This document shows, piece by piece, positions 49,730-57,171 of a stretch of DNA of 64,000 bases. Under the pieces are notes generated by a model. The model worked only from the letters and a program-made list of their open reading frames with translations, searched no databases and was not told the origin of the DNA. Positions within the stretch are counted from its first letter, which is position 1. Every line of letters starts with the position of its first letter. Where the stretch lies: the NCBI GenBank assembly GCA_965655465.1, contig CBFHGY010000004.1:1-64000 (forward strand), in the 5' to 3' direction. The DNA comes from VMCP01 sp965655465. GTDB taxonomy: Bacteria; Bacteroidota; Bacteroidia; NS11-12g; UBA955. The translations under genes and the position numbers were made by a program.

Positions 49730-51460
49730 TTGTTAAAAAGAATTTTCCATATAATTTTTTTCTTATTTCCTTTATTTTCTAAAGGACAATCGGACTATGC
49801 TCCTCACCTGCAAAGGGCGTGTTTGGATCGCGTAACCGGTGCTTTGAGCTTACTGATAAGTCCTGGAAAAGATAGCTGCAATTCTTTCATAAAGTATCGA
49901 CTTTGGGGACGTACCGACACATTCAGTTCATTTGAACTATTAGATGAATCTAATACTTTTAATCAATTATCTTGGAACACGTTGCTTCCAAATAAAAAAA
50001 GATGGCAGCTATATATCAGCACGTACTTTTCCTGTACTCCGAGCGACAGTTTCTTGAGTAATTTTTTGTATATAGATAATGTTCCTCCCTCTTATGTAGA
50101 ACCCGACAGTGTTAGCATTGACATGAGCAACCAAAACTTGATTGCCGGCTGGACCAATCCTCCTGAAACAGACATTATGGGATACAGCATGTTTCGAGTA
50201 GATGGTTTGGGCAACAACATTTTGATCGATGAACAGAATGTGTTGTTTTATTCTTTTTTGAACTCTGATTTTCCCAGCAAACAGAGCGGAAATCGATTAG
50301 CGATTGCTGCGTATGATTCTTGTAGGAATGGTGGAGTGATTTCAAATTTCCATTCTCCTATATTATTACAAGTTAATACCAATGCTAATTACTTGTGCGA
50401 CAAGGGAATACAACTAAACTGGACCTCTTATGTTGGTTGGGAAGTCAAGGAATATGAAATCTTCATTCGCGATGCAGATCGAGGTATTCTATTACACCAA
50501 AGCAAGGTAGCTTCAAATCTTAACGACTTTGCATTTACCTTGCCCTATTTGAATGTTACCCTAGACATTTATGTGCGAGCACACAAACTAGGAGCCGAAG
50601 TAAGTTCTACTTCCAATCGCGTAGATCTCTTTGTTTCTAATTTCCCAAAGCCATCAAAGTCAACATCTCTTTATTTTACTTCTGTTTCCCAAACCTCTAA
50701 GATCGACTTAGAGGGCTATGTAAACGTTGGAGATAGTTTCGATGTGTTTTACACTTCCAACCTAAGCCCCTGGTTATTAACCTATAGCGAATCTAAATCG
50801 TCTGGAATTGTTCAATTTGCACACAATTTAAATGACACGAGAACAGCTTCCGTTTCTTTTCTTTTGGTTCGGTATAATCAATGCGGCGAGCCTGCGGATA
50901 GCTCCTTAGTTATCAGGAGCATTCACCTAAGAGGCAACGAAAGAGAGTTAAATTGGAATAACAACTTACAATGGGAGGCACTCGGTGATAACCCTTTATA
51001 TATCATAGAAAAAGAAGTGTCTGGCAACTGGGTTTCAATCGGGACCACTTCAGACAAAACGTTTACACTTCCTCCTTATGGCAATTATGAAGTTCGTGTA
51101 AAGGGCGTAACATCGCTATGGTCTACAGAAAGAAGGGGTTTCAGTTACAGCAATTCTATAACGGTAGACTTGGGTTTTGACAGCAGCTTGTTAGACACGA
51201 TATTAATTCCCAATGCCTTTACACCTGAGGGAATTAATCCTATTTTCAAAATAAGCAATCCTGCCATTTCATTAGGTGAATCACAGATGCAAATATTCAA
51301 CCGTTGGGGAGCTATTATTTACCAAGGAGATGCTTTAGTGGGTTGGGATGGAAAGGTTAATGGGAATCCGGTACCCGACAATATATATATCTACCGAATT
51401 AAGGCATTATATCGCAGAAAGCGCATTGAAAAAGCCGGAACGGTATTAATTTTGCGTTGA
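49730..51460 (+). CDS. T9SS type B (CHU_C) secreted protein with fibronectin-like repeats
   Basis: 576 residues from a TTG. The first ~20 residues (MLKRIFHIIFFLFPLFSKGQ) are a signal peptide. The middle contains about three Fn3-like Ig modules (VPPSYVEPDSVSIDMSNQNL, then YLCDKGIQLNWTSYVGWEV, ELNWNNNLQWEALG). The C-terminal ~85 residues are a gliding-motility-type domain (ILIPNAFTPEGINPIFKIS, QIFNRWGAIIYQGD, VPDNIYIYRIKALY), although the usual NGDG is EGIN. It is predicted to be exported by T9SS. Its stop overlaps the ybeY start by one base (TGATG). Confidence 0.85.
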   Translation: MLKRIFHIIFFLFPLFSKGQSDYAPHLQRACLDRVTGALSLLISPGKDSCNSFIKYRLWGRTDTFSSFELLDESNTFNQLSWNTLLPNKKRWQLYISTYFSCTPSDSFLSNFLYIDNVPPSYVEPDSVSIDMSNQNLIAGWTNPPETDIMGYSMFRVDGLGNNILIDEQNVLFYSFLNSDFPSKQSGNRLAIAAYDSCRNGGVISNFHSPILLQVNTNANYLCDKGIQLNWTSYVGWEVKEYEIFIRDADRGILLHQSKVASNLNDFAFTLPYLNVTLDIYVRAHKLGAEVSSTSNRVDLFVSNFPKPSKSTSLYFTSVSQTSKIDLEGYVNVGDSFDVFYTSNLSPWLLTYSESKSSGIVQFAHNLNDTRTASVSFLLVRYNQCGEPADSSLVIRSIHLRGNERELNWNNNLQWEALGDNPLYIIEKEVSGNWVSIGTTSDKTFTLPPYGNYEVRVKGVTSLWSTERRGFSYSNSITVDLGFDSSLLDTILIPNAFTPEGINPIFKISNPAISLGESQMQIFNRWGAIIYQGDALVGWDGKVNGNPVPDNIYIYRIKALYRRKRIEKAGTVLILR

Positions 51461-51900
51461 TGTCGGAGTCCATTTTGTTTTTAGGTCATTCGCGTTTCAT
51501 TAATAGGAATGAACGCTCTAAAATACGCAAAACGTTGTCTTATTTGGCTGATAACCATACGTTTATCATTGATTCTTTGACATATATTCACCAAACAGAT
51601 CTGGAGCTCTTAGAAGTAAATATAACTCACTTAAATCACGACACCTACACAGACATCATCACCTTTGATTTGTCTGACAATGAGGGAGTTATAGATGGTG
51701 AAATTTATATTTCGGTAGACAGGGTTAAAGAAAACGCTCTATTGTTTGGTGTAGATTTTTGGACTGAGTATATCCGAGTTGTGTCCCATGGTTTATTCCA
51801 TTTAATGGGTTACGGAGACAAAACACCCGAGGAACAGGCGATTATGAGAAAACGGGAAGAAGAGGCCATTGCCTACTGGTCTGGTCTACGTTCCACGTGA
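51460..51900 (+). CDS. ybeY: Endoribonuclease YbeY
   Basis: 146 residues from the ATG at 51460. YbeY is a zinc RNase that matures 16S rRNA and helps ribosome quality control. The metal site reads VSHGLFHLMGYGDKTPEEQ: two His are present and the usual third His (GYDH) is a GD, a variant I recall from this phylum. The conserved TDIITFD and EIYISVDRVKENA are present. A parS-like palindrome overlaps the last codons and stop. mnmG follows after 1.58 kb filled by repeats. Confidence 0.93.
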   Translation: MSESILFLGHSRFINRNERSKIRKTLSYLADNHTFIIDSLTYIHQTDLELLEVNITHLNHDTYTDIITFDLSDNEGVIDGEIYISVDRVKENALLFGVDFWTEYIRVVSHGLFHLMGYGDKTPEEQAIMRKREEEAIAYWSGLRST

Positions 51901-51904
51901 AACC
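51889..51904. other. parS-like palindrome 1
   Basis: CGTTCCACGTGAAACC matches the ParB-binding consensus TGTTYCACGTGRAACA at the 14 core bases. It spans the ybeY stop codon. Confidence 0.7.
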
Positions 51905-52086
51905 AAACTTTATTTAACCTTGAAATTAATCCTGTCCTATTGCGGATCGGGATGAATAGTGAGTATTCAAGGGGAAGGAAACCCGGTATAGCGGCTATTA
52001 TAGCCTGGGTATACATACATTTTTGCTACGCAAAATCACGGTTATCGAGTGGCTGACGCAGGAAGCCGTATCGAGATGCGATGTCC

Positions 52087-52148
52087 GTGATTCGACGAGA
52101 AACGAGTCGAATTGTATCGAGACCGGGTATGAGGCTGTTGTAGCTTCC
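52087..52148. repeat. 63-bp interspersed element, copy 1
   Basis: It contains ATTCGAC and GTCGAAT as a hairpin around GAGAAACGA, then TGTATCGAGACC. A second copy, about 90 percent the same by eye, is at 53047-53109. Each copy directly precedes a CATCTCGATAC repeat end. Confidence 0.7.
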
Positions 52149-52300
52149 ATCTCGATACAATTTTGCTCCGCAAAATTGATTACAATGTCTATCCGAAAAA
52201 GTGCGGTAAAATTTCTCAACAAGACGCTAGCAAAGGATTAGCTAAACTGTTTTCTTGAAAAACCAGGTAAACCCTCATTAAAACCTTCAATTAAGGCTAT

Positions 52301-52522
52301 CTACTTTATATGAGACCAGGATTGTATTTGCTTCTCTCTTTCGAAGGCAACATCAATTCTATCAAACACCTCGAAATAAACCAAGGTAACTGGTCGTCTC
52401 TTCTTAGTATAGTTAGCACCGTTTCCTGTTTGATGTTGGTTTATTCTCCTTTTTAAGTTTTTAGTACTTCCTGTATAAAAAGTACCATCATTACATAATA
52501 AAATATACATATACGCCTCCAT
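52301..52522 (-). CDS. Small GIY-YIG nuclease family protein
   Basis: 73 residues. The GIY-YIG fold is clear: MYILLCNDGTFYTGSTKNLK (YIL and YTG for the signature), the catalytic Arg in KRRINQHQTGNGANYTKKR, and the metal-binding Glu in FEREKQIQSW. Relatives (UPF0213, YhbQ-like) run to ~85-95 residues with a basic ending; this one stops after WSHIK, so it may be slightly truncated. It is the only minus-strand gene in 41.3-64 kb and lies inside the palindromic repeat array. GACCTTTG, a 7/8 match to the -7 box, sits four bases before its ATG. A role in processing or moving the repeats is conjecture. Confidence 0.8.
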   Translation of the reverse strand: MEAYMYILLCNDGTFYTGSTKNLKRRINQHQTGNGANYTKKRRPVTLVYFEVFDRIDVAFEREKQIQSWSHIK

Positions 52523-52544
52523 ATTACAAAGGTCTTATATTTTA

Positions 52545-52560
52545 AGTTCCACGTGGAACC
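52545..52560. other. parS-like palindrome 2
   Basis: AGTTCCACGTGGAACC has a perfectly palindromic 14-bp core, GTTCCACGTGGAAC, which fits the parS consensus. It lies 22 bases upstream of the GIY-YIG start. Confidence 0.7.
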
Positions 52561-53046
52561 CGAAGATTTGCAAATATTACAAAGAATCACAATTCTGTGC
52601 AGCATAGAGAATATGGCATTTTCGCAACAATAAGTTATTGCGCAACCTGAAGCTAAGCAAGCAATTAACCGTTGTAAGTATTATGTGCGTTTCCATCTCG
52701 ATACAATTTTGCTCCGCAAAATCACGGTTATGGAGTGGCCAACCCAGGAAGCCGTATAGAGATGCGATGTCCGTGCTTTCCAGAATATTACTGGTGTGTT
52801 AACGGAGGTCGCATCTCGATACAATTTTGCTAGCAAAATCACGGTTATCGAGTGGCTGAAGCAGGAAGCCGTATCGAGATGCGATGCACAAACTTTTCAG
52901 AATATTACTGGTGTGTACACGGAGGTCGCATCTCGATACGATTTTGCTACGCAAAATCACGGTTATCGAGTGGCTGACGCAGGAAGCCATATCGAGATGC
53001 GATGTCCGTACTTTCCAGAATATTACTAGTGTGTTCACGGAGGTCG

Positions 53047-53109
53047 AGTGATTCGACGAGAAACGAGTCGAATTGTATCGAGACCGAGTGTGAGGCTATT
53101 GTAGCTTCC
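53047..53109. repeat. 63-bp interspersed element, copy 2
   Basis: Same element as 52087-52148, here inserted between two units and stretching their spacing from 117 to 180 bp. This indicates insertion of a 63-bp piece into the array. Confidence 0.7.
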
Positions 53110-53449
53110 ATCTCGATACGATTTTGCTACGCAAAATCATGGTTATCGAGTGGCTGACGCAGGAAGCCGCATAGAGATGCGATGTACGAACAAAACAGAA
53201 TATTACTGGTGTGTTCACGGATGTCGCATCTCGATACAAATTTGCTCAGCAAAATCACGATTATCGAGTGGCTCATGTAGGAACGAGTATCAAGATGCGA
53301 TGTCCAAGATTTACCTCAACCCTCATTAAATTGCATGGAGAGATGCAAACATTTATGTATGCCTAATTCCACAACTCCGTTCTCTACAAAAACGCTACCT
53401 TATACGCCGTTGGTGGATTCAATATTCAAAAGACCCCTCGAATTAATAT

Positions 53450-53457
53450 TATATTTG
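53450..53457 (+). promoter_or_regulatory. Putative -7 element of the mnmG promoter
   Basis: TATATTTG matches TAnnTTTG, 24 bases before the mnmG ATG. The short leader between them holds a parS-like palindrome. Confidence 0.5.
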
Positions 53458-53465
53458 TATCATAA

Positions 53466-53481
53466 AGTTCCACGTGAAACC
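53466..53481. other. parS-like palindrome 3
   Basis: AGTTCCACGTGAAACC has the same 14-bp core as copy 1 and ends immediately before the mnmG ATG, in its leader. Confidence 0.7.
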
Positions 53482-55425
53482 ATGAATAAATATGATGTAA
53501 TAGTTGTAGGCGCCGGACATGCCGGTTGTGAAGCAGCTCATGCCGCCGCAACTATGGGAAAAAATGTACTCCTCGTTACCATGAATATGGAAACCATCGC
53601 TAAAATGAGTTGTAACCCTGCAATGGGTGGAGTCGCTAAGGGACAAATAATCAGGGAGATAGACGCACTTGGAGGTATGTCTGGAATAATCACTGATAAG
53701 ACCATGATCCAATTCAGAATGCTAAATCAATCCAAGGGATTTGCTATGTGGAGTCCAAGAGCACAATCCGATAGATGGCGATTCTCTGAAGAATGGCGAC
53801 TCACTTTAGAACTAAATAAAAATATCGATTTTTTTCAGGACTCTGTGAACGAATTAATCGTAGAGGGTGAACATGTGACAGGAGTAATATGTGGTATGGG
53901 AAATAAATTCTATTCCAAAACAGTCGTGGTTACCGCAGGTACGTTCTTAAACGGACTCATACATATAGGAAGAAAAAACTTCGGCGGAGGACGTATGGCT
54001 GAAAAAGCATCATTTGGAATAACCGCCCAATTAGAATCTCTTGGATTCACCAGTGGACGTATGAAAACGGGTACCCCTCCCAGAATAGATGGTCGCACCT
54101 TAAATTACGATAAAATGGAGGAACAAAAGGGAGACACCATTCCTTATACCTTCTCATTTTCCCAAACAACCCAACCACTCACCAATCAAAGGAGTTGTTA
54201 CATCACCTATACCAACGAAGAAGTTCACAATCTTCTTAGAGAAGGTTTTGAAGATTCTCCTATGTATAATGGTTCTATTAAAAGCCTCGGACCCAGATAT
54301 TGTCCTAGTATTGAAGATAAAATAAATCGTTTTGCTGAGAGAGACCGACATCAAATCTTCGTAGAACCCGAAGGTTGGAATACCGTTGAAGTATATGTAA
54401 ACGNNNNNNNNNNNNNNNNNNNNNNNNNNNNNNNNNNNNNNNNNNNNNNNNNNNNNNNNNNNNNNNNNNNNNNNNNNNNNNNNNNNNNNNNNNNNNNNNN
54501 NGGATTTAGTACCTCATTACCCGATGACGTTCAACAAAGAGCTCTGCGTAAAATACCAGGATTTGAAAATGCTAAAATATTCAGACCCGGATATGCTATC
54601 GAGTACGACTACTTTCCACCAACCCAATTAAAAGCTTCCCTCGAAACAAAAAAGATATCCAATCTGTTCTTTGCAGGACAAATAAATGGTACAACAGGAT
54701 ATGAAGAAGCTGCAGCGCAAGGATTAATGGCCGGAATAAACGCAGCACTCAAAGTAGATGATAAAGATCCATTAATATTAAAAAGAAACGAGGCCTACAT
54801 AGGAGTATTAATAGACGACCTTGTTTTTAAAGGAACTGAAGAACCTTACAGAATGTTCACTTCACGAGCAGAATATCGGATATCCCTAAGACAGGATAAT
54901 GCAGATGAACGCCTCACGCCAATCGGCTATCATATAGGTTTAGCATCTAAAACACGCATGGATAATTTAAACCAAAAAATCGAAGATGCCGAAAATCTAA
55001 TCACAATTCTAAAAAACACATCCATCACACCAACTGAAGCAAAAGAACATTTGAATATAGACATTAGTGAAAAAACCAAAATACATAAACTTTTACTAAG
55101 ACCTCAGGTTAACATACAATCCTTATTATTGTTACCTTCACTTTACCAAAATAAAAGCTTCAATTATCAAGTAATCGAAAAAGTAGAAATAGAAGTTAAA
55201 TATTCCAGTTACATCCAAAGAGAACAAGAACAAGCTCAAAAACTAAACACCCTAAATCATCTTAGAATTCCAAAAAATTTCGATTATTCCAAATTACAAT
55301 CTATGTCCGCAGAATCTCGAGAAAAATTAAACCGTATAAAACCCGAGACTATAGAGGATGCAAAAAAAATAAGTGGAGTGTCACCATCCGATATATCCGT
55401 TTTACTTATTTATTTCGGTCGATGA
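53482..55425 (+). CDS. mnmG: tRNA uridine-5-carboxymethylaminomethyl modification enzyme MnmG (contains 98-N gap)
   Basis: 647 codons including 33 unknown; the start is the ATG at 53482 (MNKYDVIVVGAGHAGCEAAH); upstream frame is not conserved. FAD loop GAGHAGCEAA, then CNPAMGGVAKGQIIREIDAL, GTFLNGLIHIGRKNF and AGQINGTTGYEEAAAQGLMA are all present. With MnmE it makes the cmnm5 or nm5 group at wobble U34. Family alignment shows the sequence before the gap (EVYVN) continues directly into the sequence after it (GFSTSLP), so no residues are missing and the real length is 614. Ile codons are nearly all ATA or ATC in the first 176 codons. It overlaps the downstream gene by 4 bp. Confidence 0.95.
   Translation: MNKYDVIVVGAGHAGCEAAHAAATMGKNVLLVTMNMETIAKMSCNPAMGGVAKGQIIREIDALGGMSGIITDKTMIQFRMLNQSKGFAMWSPRAQSDRWRFSEEWRLTLELNKNIDFFQDSVNELIVEGEHVTGVICGMGNKFYSKTVVVTAGTFLNGLIHIGRKNFGGGRMAEKASFGITAQLESLGFTSGRMKTGTPPRIDGRTLNYDKMEEQKGDTIPYTFSFSQTTQPLTNQRSCYITYTNEEVHNLLREGFEDSPMYNGSIKSLGPRYCPSIEDKINRFAERDRHQIFVEPEGWNTVEVYVNXXXXXXXXXXXXXXXXXXXXXXXXXXXXXXXXXGFSTSLPDDVQQRALRKIPGFENAKIFRPGYAIEYDYFPPTQLKASLETKKISNLFFAGQINGTTGYEEAAAQGLMAGINAALKVDDKDPLILKRNEAYIGVLIDDLVFKGTEEPYRMFTSRAEYRISLRQDNADERLTPIGYHIGLASKTRMDNLNQKIEDAENLITILKNTSITPTEAKEHLNIDISEKTKIHKLLLRPQVNIQSLLLLPSLYQNKSFNYQVIEKVEIEVKYSSYIQREQEQAQKLNTLNHLRIPKNFDYSKLQSMSAESREKLNRIKPETIEDAKKISGVSPSDISVLLIYFGR
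54404..54501. other. Assembly gap (98 N) in mnmG
   Basis: An N run of 98 bases, the same length as the gap at 56327. If the Ns and one G (54403) are removed, the MnmG reading continues perfectly (VYVN then GFSTS). The gap is probably a placeholder joining contigs whose ends meet. Confidence 0.9.
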
Positions 55426-56918
55426 AAAAAAACCTATACATAATGATCATAGCATGTATATCTTGTGCCAATCCTGTATCTCCAACAGGTGGTTCTAAGG
55501 ATATAACAGCACCAAAAATAATTAAAGTAACCCATGACACCTTAAATCAAACTAAAAGGGTTACGATTTACTTTGACGAACATATACAATTTACTAATGA
55601 AGTAAATCTAAATCCAAAAAAATCGAAAGAAAACAAACCTAATATCATAAAAGGTAAAAAAAATATTATTATTCCATTAAAAAAACATCACAACTCCATT
55701 TCCCTTAGCAATTCAATAAAAGATTTAAACGAAGGAAACAAAGGAATATTTGCACCCCTAATTATCGGAAATGACACGTTCCATGGGAAACATCCCTATA
55801 AACTGAATAAATATTTCAAAGCAGATCAAAAATCACTATACGCCGAAGTTAAAATCGATTCCTTGATATATACCAGCTATAATATTGAAGATACCCTTTA
55901 TATAGAAGGTTTTCCAAACAACACTAAAAACCTCACCTATTATATAGATAAAAACAAGAACAGAGAATACGACAGCACGGAGTGGGCATACACTGGAATT
56001 TATGATACCATCGGACCAACTAATTTATATCCTCCAAAGAGTATTATTATAAACGTAGACACTACATTCCAAGATGTGGTTTGCATACTACCATTCTATG
56101 CCATCAATAAAAGAATACAAGAAATATCTAAAATACAATCAAACGATACTTTCATATTTAATAAGGATTCATTCAATAAAATACAGAAACACATCAATTA
56201 CAAAATATCTTATAAAGGTATAAAACTTAAGCCCTACGTTATAAAACAACAAATCAACGGACTCTTAGACACTCAAATTCGATATATAAACAGTATCGGA
56301 GTGTATATCAATCCTAATTCAAACAANNNNNNNNNNNNNNNNNNNNNNNNNNNNNNNNNNNNNNNNNNNNNNNNNNNNNNNNNNNNNNNNNNNNNNNNNN
56401 NNNNNNNNNNNNNNNNNNNNNNNNACCAAATCAACGGACTCTTAGACACTCAAATTCGATATATAAACAGTATCGGAGTGTATATCAATCCTAATTCAAA
56501 CAAGGATACTCTTACAAAGATTATCAAAAATGGAGAAGTAGTTTTCCAATTAACCGACAGTATAAAAAAATTGAATCACCCAATTCAAATCATCCTTACT
56601 GAAAAGGGAAACTCGTATATTAACTCGTTCACTATCCAAACACAGAGCTTTGCGCATTCACTTAGCTATGGAGAATATAACATTACTGCCTTCATAGACC
56701 TTAATAATAATGGATTACTGGATCAAAATAAGCACAGTAGCGATAGTATTTTACATTTCATGGAACCTTTCGCGATAAAAGGAAACACAACCACTGTGTT
56801 TAACCTAGGATCAAGCGTGAATAACAGTACCCCAGCAGGTGGAAAAACCAAGTCACAAATACCCGTAAATCTAAGGATCAAAAAGTCTGTGGACCAACGC
56901 CAAACTATCGAAGAATAA
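55422..56918 (+). CDS. Ig-like domain lipoprotein (contains 98-N gap)
   Basis: 498 codons as assembled. A lipoprotein signal (MKKNLYIMIIACISCANP) with Cys about 15 is followed by PVSPTGGSKDITAPKIIKVT and an SbsA-type Ig-like domain, as in a family widespread in Bacteroidota, usually with PTGG.KD..PP. The protein is Lys-, Asn- and Ile-rich. A stretch of 25 residues (QINGLLDTQIRYINSIGVYI and on) appears twice, once on each side of the gap, and is an assembly duplicate; the real protein is probably ~439 residues. It follows mnmG with a 4-bp overlap. Function unknown. Confidence 0.75.
   Translation: MKKNLYIMIIACISCANPVSPTGGSKDITAPKIIKVTHDTLNQTKRVTIYFDEHIQFTNEVNLNPKKSKENKPNIIKGKKNIIIPLKKHHNSISLSNSIKDLNEGNKGIFAPLIIGNDTFHGKHPYKLNKYFKADQKSLYAEVKIDSLIYTSYNIEDTLYIEGFPNNTKNLTYYIDKNKNREYDSTEWAYTGIYDTIGPTNLYPPKSIIINVDTTFQDVVCILPFYAINKRIQEISKIQSNDTFIFNKDSFNKIQKHINYKISYKGIKLKPYVIKQQINGLLDTQIRYINSIGVYINPNSNXXXXXXXXXXXXXXXXXXXXXXXXXXXXXXXXXXQINGLLDTQIRYINSIGVYINPNSNKDTLTKIIKNGEVVFQLTDSIKKLNHPIQIILTEKGNSYINSFTIQTQSFAHSLSYGEYNITAFIDLNNNGLLDQNKHSSDSILHFMEPFAIKGNTTTVFNLGSSVNNSTPAGGKTKSQIPVNLRIKKSVDQRQTIEE
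56250..56503. other. Assembly gap (98 N) flanked by a 77-bp duplicate
   Basis: Bases 56250-56326 and 56427-56503 are identical over 77 bp, with the N run 56327-56424 between. The offset of 177 keeps the frame. Two contigs ending in the same 77-mer were probably joined without merging the overlap; the true locus would have one copy and no gap. Confidence 0.85.
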
Positions 56919-57011
56919 AGCCACATTCAAAAGTAATAATCACAAGAAACCAACACGCAAGTGAAAAACCATAATTAATTGATTTACAATAATTTAAAAA
57001 TAAAAATAGTC

Positions 57012-57027
57012 TGTTTCACGGGAAACA
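57012..57027. other. parS-like palindrome 4
   Basis: TGTTTCACGGGAAACA differs from TGTTTCACGTGAAACA at a single central base (G for T). Confidence 0.6.
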
Positions 57028-57159
57028 TTTGCACTTATCCGCATATCCACAGAGAATAAATACATAATAATATATTTAATTAAAATAGATTAATTATTAC
57101 TATTGGGACTGTTTAAAACGAAAAGAGAGAGGGAATGAAGTAAAATGATTTCGATGTAT

Positions 57160-57167
57160 TAGTTTTG
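57160..57167 (+). promoter_or_regulatory. Putative -7 element of the pheS-lpxH operon
   Basis: TAGTTTTG matches TAnnTTTG exactly and ends four bases (CGAC) before the pheS ATG, predicting a leaderless mRNA. Confidence 0.55.
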
Positions 57168-57171
57168 CGAC

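Larger units (their letters stand above)
52017..53315. repeat. Palindromic ~117-bp repeat array surrounding a GIY-YIG gene
   Basis: Five units begin at 52694, 52812, 52929, 53109 and 53227, with a period of 117-118 bp (180 where a 63-bp insert lies). Partial copies are at about 52017-52086 and 52148-52180. Each unit opens CATCTCGATAC and closes its first ~70 bp with GTATCGAGATG, an inverted repeat. Inside is a second small hairpin, ATTTTGC(TACG or TCCG)GCAAAAT. A linker of ~45 bp (with CAGAATATTACTGGTGTGTT) separates units. The units diverge by a few bases and the last is the most decayed. Frames through the array are not coding. Confidence 0.85.
56919..57171. other. Candidate replication origin region (AT-rich, DnaA-box-like and parS-like)
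   Basis: This 253-bp gap has TGTTTCACGGGAAACA (57012-57027), two DnaA-box-like 9-mers on the same strand (TTATCCGCA 57035-57043 and ATATCCACA 57043-57051, each one change from TTATCCACA), and then an unusually AT-rich stretch to about 57100 that could unwind. With three more parS-like sites nearby and the mnmG neighbourhood, it is a candidate oriC. dnaA and dnaN are not in the window, and gene orientation does not switch here, so it is not proven. Confidence 0.45.

Noticed and set aside
52796..53038. Frames of about 75 residues in the repeat array on both strands
   Set aside because: They are translations of the palindromic repeat and repeat themselves.
52017..53315. CRISPR array
   Set aside because: The repeat is ~117 bp with similar linkers rather than short repeats with unique spacers, and no cas gene is present.
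53335..53481. Extended N-terminus for MnmG
   Set aside because: The upstream 49 codons cover the -7 box and parS-like site, and family members start at MNKYDVIVVG.
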